Below are positions 58,249 through 64,000 of a stretch of DNA of 64,000 bases, piece after piece. Each line of letters starts with the position of its first letter. The stretch's first letter is position 1. A program made the translations under genes and the position numbers. The notes beneath the pieces are model-generated. The model saw only the letters and a program-made list of their open reading frames with translations, was not told the origin of the DNA and ran no database searches. Source of the DNA: Marsupella aquatica (Eukaryota; Marchantiophyta); contig OZ316892.1 in NCBI GenBank assembly GCA_973895155.1, positions 16,678,001 through 16,742,000 of the forward strand, written 5' to 3'.

Positions 58249-58632
58249 CTAATTATCATTCATTGAATTTTGCCAGACTCTGATTAACTTAGTTCGTGGT
58301 AATAAAAATTGAGAAGACTTCAGCAATACTAATATGCTCTCCTCCCGATATATTTCAGGAACCAGAATCTCAATGTTCTTGAATCTCTTTTCATCTCCCT
58401 GATAATCTGCTATGACTGACTCTTGGTCCAGATAGAAGTTAACCTTGGACTCGATTATCTTAGTGGAAACCATGAGTGAAATTTTCATCCAAGTCTTCTC
58501 AGTCCAGTTGTTTAAGCCATTCAGTTGGTATCCATACATACCTTCATTGAATTCATCTTCCAATGAAAGCCAATCTATATCATTAGTGGTATTCATTGTA
58601 GATAAAACTTCCCCATAATCATTTCCTATCAA
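58249..58632 (-). CDS. hypothetical 127-residue ORF, low support
   Basis: The frame is open for 127 codons with a mixed, globular-looking composition (Trp-containing, acidic N-terminus: IDWLSLEDEFNEG, then NWTEKTWMKISL and YLDQESVIADYQGD). I do not recognise any family. It has no obvious splice partners. It might be an exon of a decayed gene or a transposon remnant. Confidence 0.2.
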   Translation of the reverse strand: MIGNDYGEVLSTMNTTNDIDWLSLEDEFNEGMYGYQLNGLNNWTEKTWMKISLMVSTKIIESKVNFYLDQESVIADYQGDEKRFKNIEILVPEIYREESILVLLKSSQFLLPRTKLIRVWQNSMNDN

Positions 58633-58709
58633 TTTCTATTGTATAACTTGTAGACCGGGCATGTATACTTTTCATCCCCAATATCATGACAGCCATTTTT
58701 TGACAGAAA

Positions 58710-58913
58710 GTGTCAGTTGCACTCCAGCGTGCTCAAACATCAACTATTCTTCATAAGGGCAGCTAGTGAGGTTCCGTTGTTAGACCGCCCTATGCAGTTC
58801 ACCCCAGAGCTCTACGAGGCTCTCCAGTTGGCGCAAGGGCAGCTAGTCAGGTTCCATTGTTAGACCCCCCTATGCAGTTCATCCGAGCTATACCAAGCTC
58901 TGCAGTTGTCTGA
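58710..58913 (+). repeat. 3' tail fragment of the R2-like retroelement family, internally duplicated
   Basis: The sequence parallels the end of the 10.5-14.6 kb element at about 14246-14393. Both encode VS-ALQRAQ, then a PLLD-PMQF word and ELY-AL. Here the LLD..PMQF segment occurs twice in tandem (around 58779-58835 and 58850-58905). Codons and third positions differ widely, so it is an older or different copy. Confidence 0.8.
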
Positions 58914-59902
58914 TTTGTGGGCTTTTTCTTTTGTGGGTTTTCTGCTGTCGTGACATATAGTATCGTAGCCATAGTGTATCGAAAACATACAAGTCACCGG
59001 CAATGCATGTGTGCAAATGCTAGCAACCAACATGCATAGAAAAAGTCCCATCACATTTACAAGTGCCAAGAAAAAGAAAATGAGGTGGTATGTACGTAGT
59101 GGAGGTGTAAAAGTAGGTCAAGTCCAGGCGTCACACTAACAAACACATTTGCTTCAAGGACGACCCAGACTTGCTTGAAGAACATATCGCTAACTCAAGT
59201 AGTGGCCCTAACTACATAGCTAGCGGGCATGCGATGTGCATAAAAGGTACTGTCCCTCGGCATGACAGTTGTCATCCCCTTAATTGGGCCCTCTGCTTGT
59301 GGGACTTTGTATCCCATTTTGGACGCCTCTTGCTCTTTTGCATTGTGATATATGATATAATAGAGATGGATCCTATGTCAATGATGCTATGAATATTCCA
59401 TATGGAGGGGAGATCAAATGCAACAGAAAAACTGGAGTTGAAACAGGTATAGAATTTTGTGGTTGTTTTTGAAAGAATAACAGGGAGAAATATGTATTAA
59501 GATATTTCTTGCATACTGTAATGGGCAAGCATGTGGAAACAACGCCATGAAGGCATATCTGAACTCTTACAATCTGGCTCAAGCCAAGCCACATAATCAA
59601 TTTCGTTTTTACACTTATCACAGGCAGATCCAAGTAAAAACTTGTAGCCATATATATGTATCACTGGCAGCTGGAGTTCCACTTGATAGAAAGAATACAA
59701 ATGAGTACTAGTGTAATTGCATCCACCTCAACAAAATTGTGTTAAATGAGGGTCATATAGAAAGCCTTTTAGAATGGTCCCTTGTGAGCATGTAATTACA
59801 TATCTAGGCACACTGAAAGACCAACTCTTGGTTAAAGATTTGATGTGGAAAGACCAAACATTGATTTATCTTATGCAATACCTATTTCAAACACTTTGCT
59901 GA
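58914..59902. other. spacer, no gene recognised
   Basis: Short frames only. A 67-codon minus-strand frame at 59497-59700 has a Cys/Trp-bearing composition but no motif I know. Confidence 0.3.
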
Positions 59903-59926
59903 AGAATCCCACAAAGCTGGGACGGA

Positions 59927-60415
59927 ATGTATGCAGCTGGATTGGGATTGTTTGCAGGTGAAGCTATTAAGTTCCCTCAAAATAGAAGCAAAGACTTCAT
60001 TATTACGCACATTCCTTTATTTCCTTATGTTGGGGCAATCTTCACACTTAAACAATTTGATCAAATTACGCCTTGGTATCCAAACATGAGGAGATATGCA
60101 CTCCAGGTGGTAAAAGGGACATACAAAGATGACAGCCAATTGGTGATTGTGGGTGATGCTAGAGAGGACCACAACTTGGCTGCATTTATTAACAGTAACC
60201 TACATATTGAGGATAAAACTGGGCCCGCTAATTGTGAGTGGCAGTATATTGACAACACCTTGAGCAAGTGTCATTTTAAGGACAACAAAACTCAAAAGTA
60301 TTTAGACATTATTCAGCAGCAAAACCAAATAAGATACTATGTCATGACGGTAGCAAACAAGAACATTGCAGCAGGAGAGGAAATATTTGCCAAATATGAC
60401 TTTAGGAACACATGA
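59927..60415 (+). CDS. small SET-domain protein (putative protein-lysine methyltransferase fragment or orphan gene)
   Basis: The frame encodes 162 residues. It opens with AAGLGLFAGEAI, the usual first strand of SET domains. PYVGAIF and DSQLVIVGD follow, then AAFINSN and GPANCEW in place of the NHSCxPN motif. VMTVANKNIAAGEEIFAKYDF stands where SET proteins have the GEE...DY segment with the catalytic Tyr. So nearly a whole SET core is present without pre-SET, post-SET or targeting domains. The frame extends a few codons upstream of this ATG to a TGA at 59900, so it may instead be the last exon of a longer gene whose other exons I could not find. Activity and substrate are unknown. Confidence 0.55.
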   Translation: MYAAGLGLFAGEAIKFPQNRSKDFIITHIPLFPYVGAIFTLKQFDQITPWYPNMRRYALQVVKGTYKDDSQLVIVGDAREDHNLAAFINSNLHIEDKTGPANCEWQYIDNTLSKCHFKDNKTQKYLDIIQQQNQIRYYVMTVANKNIAAGEEIFAKYDFRNT

Positions 60416-62769
60416 TATTGGTCTAAGAAATAGTGAGAAAAGTGTTCCTCTTTCAAAACATCTACAATACATACACGATTTATACTTGGAACCACTTACC
60501 ATGGCCTAGTGCTCATCTCAGTTGAATACAGATGATATGTGACCAGCAGGTCTTATGTTCAATTGCAAGTCCAATGGCACCCAGACTAATCTGCTCCAAA
60601 TTCTGCTTCCTGCATGCTAAGGTTCTATGCCAACCCACCTACGTCCCAAACCTAAGGATATCAAGTTGAATCCCGCCCAAACAATGCGGCTCCAAATTCT
60701 CTTCTGAATTCTATTCCTCCATGCTATGGTTCTGTGCCAGACTACTTCATGCAGGTCAAATTTGTTATGTGCTTTAAATGTGCTTTAAATGTGCGTGTGG
60801 TAATTTTACGTGCTTGTGGTAATGTGCAAGATAAAATGTCCAAAATTCATTTACATATGTGTCCCTGATCTTGTACCTTGTGGTCAGGCCACAAAATTTG
60901 AACAATTCATTTACTGCAGTGACAGGGAGTTTCCAGAATTTTCATAATTCTTTTGTTTATTGAGCTGACAATGATGGTGAAATTGAAGCCCAGATGGACC
61001 TCCACTTTTGCTAGGATAGAATTTTGGAACCCATCTGACTGCAACGAAACCCTCCTTTTGCTCATATCGTACAGACTACACAGAAGCAAATTTTTGATAC
61101 AACCATCTTTGAAAATTAGAGTTCTCGCAGTTTGCCATGCAGGTTGACTGTGTTTAGCTCTTTCAGTTTCTACCAACCCAAGAAAATAAGATTCCTGGAA
61201 TATAGTGTAAGATATTGAACGTCAAAGTTAGATGTTACAAAACTGTTGGAAGCCTGAAGTGTCGAATTGGGTGAGTAAGCTTCACAACTAAAACACAAAC
61301 ACTTTGGAGCATAGTCATCTTTAGAAACTCAACTCTTTTAAATGTTGGTGAAAATTAGAGATATAAAGAACAAGTAGCCTGAAGTCTGGATAGAGAGAGA
61401 TGTTGAAGGTCAAGTTTTGTTCCTGAAAACTTTCAGAAAAGGGTGTCAATGAGTGGAAAATGTAAAAGATGTCACTCCTGGTAACATCGCTTCTTACAAT
61501 TGTTCTACAGTGGCACTAAGGAACTCGTTTTTTTATTGCAATAATATAGTTCTGTTCAATAGCTAAGTCCAATGAAACATCTATTTCAACGACGGGACTA
61601 AGTTTATCATTTCTTCATTGCAATAACATGGATCACTTGGTTCTTTTCTGTTGAGAGAAGTTTTTATTAATCCATTAGAATAGAATGTAGAATAGAGAGG
61701 AAGAGCTTCTCGACTCTCCATTAGAATAGAATGTATCACAAATATGAAGAGGTTCTCCACTGGCTTCAGCTTCAGTAGGAAGAACCGAACGTCAACAATA
61801 GATTTGAAAAATTTGGCTGTGAAGGTTCTTGCACAATTTCCAGAAGACAAAAGATGGAGGCAGCCAGAAGTTGTGATAGTGATTCGGGCTCCTTCCACAC
61901 TCGTCCCCACTGTGCAGTAAGGTCAGGACTGTGCACATGCTGAATGAAGGTGCGATTGATCGTTAGCCCTTCTCGCCTAACTTCTCCGGTTGCTGCAAAG
62001 CACTTCCGATGAAGAACGTTCCTCCATCGTACACCACCAGAGCTTTCCTGTGTCGCTAGTCTATTAGCGTAAAACAAGATGCGACTTGCTGAAACCTATT
62101 CATGAATGAGAACGAGTGTCTGTACTTGCTATATACTGTCATTGCTGTACTGCTATGGAAGAGGAGACTTAGGACAGTACGCCCACTCTCATTGCTTTTC
62201 CAAGAGTATGAGAAGCATTTCTCTTGAGTCTACATGGCTTGCAAAGAGCATAGTTTTGTAACTAGAGAGCAAGAAGCCTTGGAGCTCAATAGTCACCTAA
62301 TCATGCGCCTGCCAAAACACTCCATGGTTGACAATGGAGATCACTTCACATAGAATTGGAGCCACCCCTCCTCGCTGAGCCAAAGAGGGCTGTAAAAGAT
62401 TCTTCCTTAAATATTGGCAGCTGTTTGATTGAGTGAACCAGACGAACATAGTCCAAAATTGTGTCTGAGAGTCGATCAAAATCAATCCAAAACATCACTC
62501 ACTGCTTTTCACAATGAGTTGCGTGATAGTGGAGTGTACTCCAATAATTTATGATGTACGCTTTTCAGGATTAAATACTAGGGACGCCGTTAAGTTCAAC
62601 TTAGGCAGAGCACTGAATCAGCATAATAGGAGTGACACATACTTCCTGGCATCATGCAAAAGGGTAAGGGTTCACCCTCAAGAGTCTGGGTGCCTCTCAA
62701 CCTCCAGGAAATAATTTAAAAGGTGTTGCTGCTCCTCGGGAACACAACCCCATGGAGTAAAAAAGATTC
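60416..62769. other. spacer and probable 3'UTR of the HD-Zip III gene
   Basis: No gene is recognised. 'gtgctttaaatgtg' is directly repeated near 60770-60793. The part next to 62769 is likely the 3'UTR of the minus-strand HD-Zip III gene. Confidence 0.35.
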
Positions 62770-64000
62770 TTAGTTTATGAATGACCAATTCATGAACATG
62801 AAAGCGATACAGTGTGTGCTCTCATCTTCATCCAGCACTTTCCAAGCAATAGCCCTTTCATAAGTTGCAGGCCGACCCATGCTGGAAATGCGGACTCCTG
62901 CTGGAAGTAACGCAAAACCCTACAGGAAAAAATTCAGTGGACGTCAGACTCGGAATTATGGTGATACCGGGGGGGGGGGTAATAGGCATATTAGTTTTGA
63001 AACTTGGACAAGCAATATTCCCTCGCTACAGCCTGAGGGGTAATAGGCATATTAGTTTTGAAACTTGGACAAGCAATAATTCGAGCTGTAGCCTTTAAGT
63101 AAAACCCAGAGACCGCATCATCCATATTCCCACGCTACAGCTCATAGCGCTGATGACCAGGCTACCAACGGCACAAGTGGGTAGACGGCAAGCAAGGACA
63201 AACTTAAAAGTAGAGGAAAGAGACTTCGGCACCACGGAATTTCAGCATATCTTACCTGCTGCATGACCTGTGTAAAATCTGAATATGCTGTCTTCCTTCC
63301 ATTCTCATCAAGAGTTTTTTCCCATGTCAAATCCTGTAAGGCACCTGATGTTGTTTCCAACAAGTCCAGCCCAGCTTGATTCGCAAACGTGAATTCGGGC
63401 AGCGACTGCAACAACAAAAACCAAAGGAAAGGAACGGGTCAGATACCAACCCATTCTGAACTTCTGCAGATTCATTGTTGATGCATCCCAGTTGACTTTC
63501 CTTTTAGACGTTAAAGCAGTCAGAGACTTCAACAGGTAAGGCCTACAATGTGTAGACGACAATTTGAAATCACCGTCAATGTGCATGGAGCAAGTCTGTT
63601 TGGTACAAGTCACAAAAGGGATATGATATAGCCTCGCACAAACCTTGCAAGCGCAACATACAATCGCATCAGTGTGGTGCCAGAATATCTTAAAAATTGC
63701 CTCACTGTTGGATGAGTCTGTCCTTACTAGCTCCCTGGTCAATTCGACGCCTAAATAGTCCCTGAGAACACAGAAAGTAAAATATACATTGAGTAAAAAG
63801 TGCAAACACAGCACCGACAACGATAATCTTCCTCCTGAGAGAATTCCAACTCAAACAATACGACATAGATTGACTTACGTGTAACTTTGTAAGACCCGTC
63901 GAGAAAGAATAAGGGCTTCCGGAGTGACAGGTGGTGGATGTCTTGGTCCTAAGTGTGAACCCAAACGAGAGGGAGCCAAAGCCATGGCAACTCGCTGAAC
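62770..64000 (-). CDS. class III homeodomain-leucine zipper protein (C3HDZ), C-terminal four exons with MEKHLA domain
   Basis: The gene runs off the right edge. I assembled complement(62770..62919, 63256..63405, 63644..63761, 63879..>64000); phases agree at every GT-AG border. The first visible exon reads VQRVAMALAPSRLG and TPEALILSRRVLQSY, the linker after the START-associated region. The next three encode the MEKHLA domain: IFWHHTDAIVCC, FTFANQAGLDLLETT, ALQDLTWEKTLDENGRK, then SSMGRP, AIAWKVL and a C-terminal FMNWSFIN. HD-Zip III factors set adaxial identity, vascular and meristem patterning in land plants, and are repressed by miR165/166 through a site in the START region, which lies outside this window. 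The end is two residues different from the usual NWSFV. Assignment is firm. Confidence 0.93.

Larger units (their letters stand above)
56828..58709. other. spacer with tandem duplication
   Basis: Contains a ~110-bp duplication (57003-57230) and one low-support minus-strand frame (58249-58632). No conserved domain is visible. Confidence 0.35.

Overview
This window is nuclear DNA from a land plant. Its genes have GT-AG spliceosomal introns. It holds the C-terminal half of a class III HD-Zip transcription factor (a streptophyte family), an ankyrin/RING E3 ligase of the XBAT34/35 type and an AVT6-type amino-acid transporter. A gene that looks like dynein regulatory complex subunit 9 (IQCG/DRC9) points to motile, flagellated sperm. 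Together with the long TE-littered spacers this suggests a seed-free plant (lycophyte, fern or bryophyte), with cycads/Ginkgo as the alternative. I cannot name the species. All exon models were built by hand by joining reading frames at GT-AG sites with matching phase.

Layout. 1-4.2 kb: spacer with degenerate tandem repeats. 4.2-8.0 kb (minus): nine-exon ankyrin/RING E3 ligase; its upstream region to about 10 kb is CpG- and CT-rich and probably holds its promoter/5'UTR. 10.5-14.6 kb (plus): a GC-rich, decayed non-LTR retroelement with zinc finger, reverse transcriptase, CCHC knuckle and a restriction-like endonuclease domain, i.e. an R2-like layout. 15.3-15.7 kb: an old diverged LTR related to the Copia LTR further right. 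16.5-27.85 kb: a Mutator-like DNA transposon with long terminal inverted repeats and a 9-bp target duplication. Its right repeat is split by a Copia retrotransposon (21.1-27.6 kb) with 421-bp LTRs, PBS, PPT and a 5-bp target duplication.

27.9-33.6 kb: spacer. 33.6-36.6 kb (minus): seven-exon SAM-dependent methyltransferase of the EEF1AKMT4/METTL13-N type. 38.6-44.0 kb (plus): seven-exon DRC9-like gene, divergent from the methyltransferase. 44.7-45.2 kb: a ~110-bp tandem repeat and a GA microsatellite upstream of the intronless AVT6-like transporter (46.1-47.75 kb, plus). 47.8-59.9 kb: spacer with a tRNA-Thr(UGU), an orphan Arg/Ser/Pro-rich ORF in a CpG-rich stretch, tandem duplications and a tail fragment of the R2-like family. 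59.9-60.4 kb: a small SET-domain ORF. 62.8 kb to the end (minus): last four exons of the HD-Zip III gene.

The genes are independent single-copy-type eukaryotic loci, not an operon. The most informative system is the nested transposon. The Mutator-like element carries transposase relics and, on the opposite strand, a captured RNase H1-type hybrid-binding domain. The Copia element inside it has one unbroken frame interrupted by eight stop codons, each explainable by a single C-to-T type transition.
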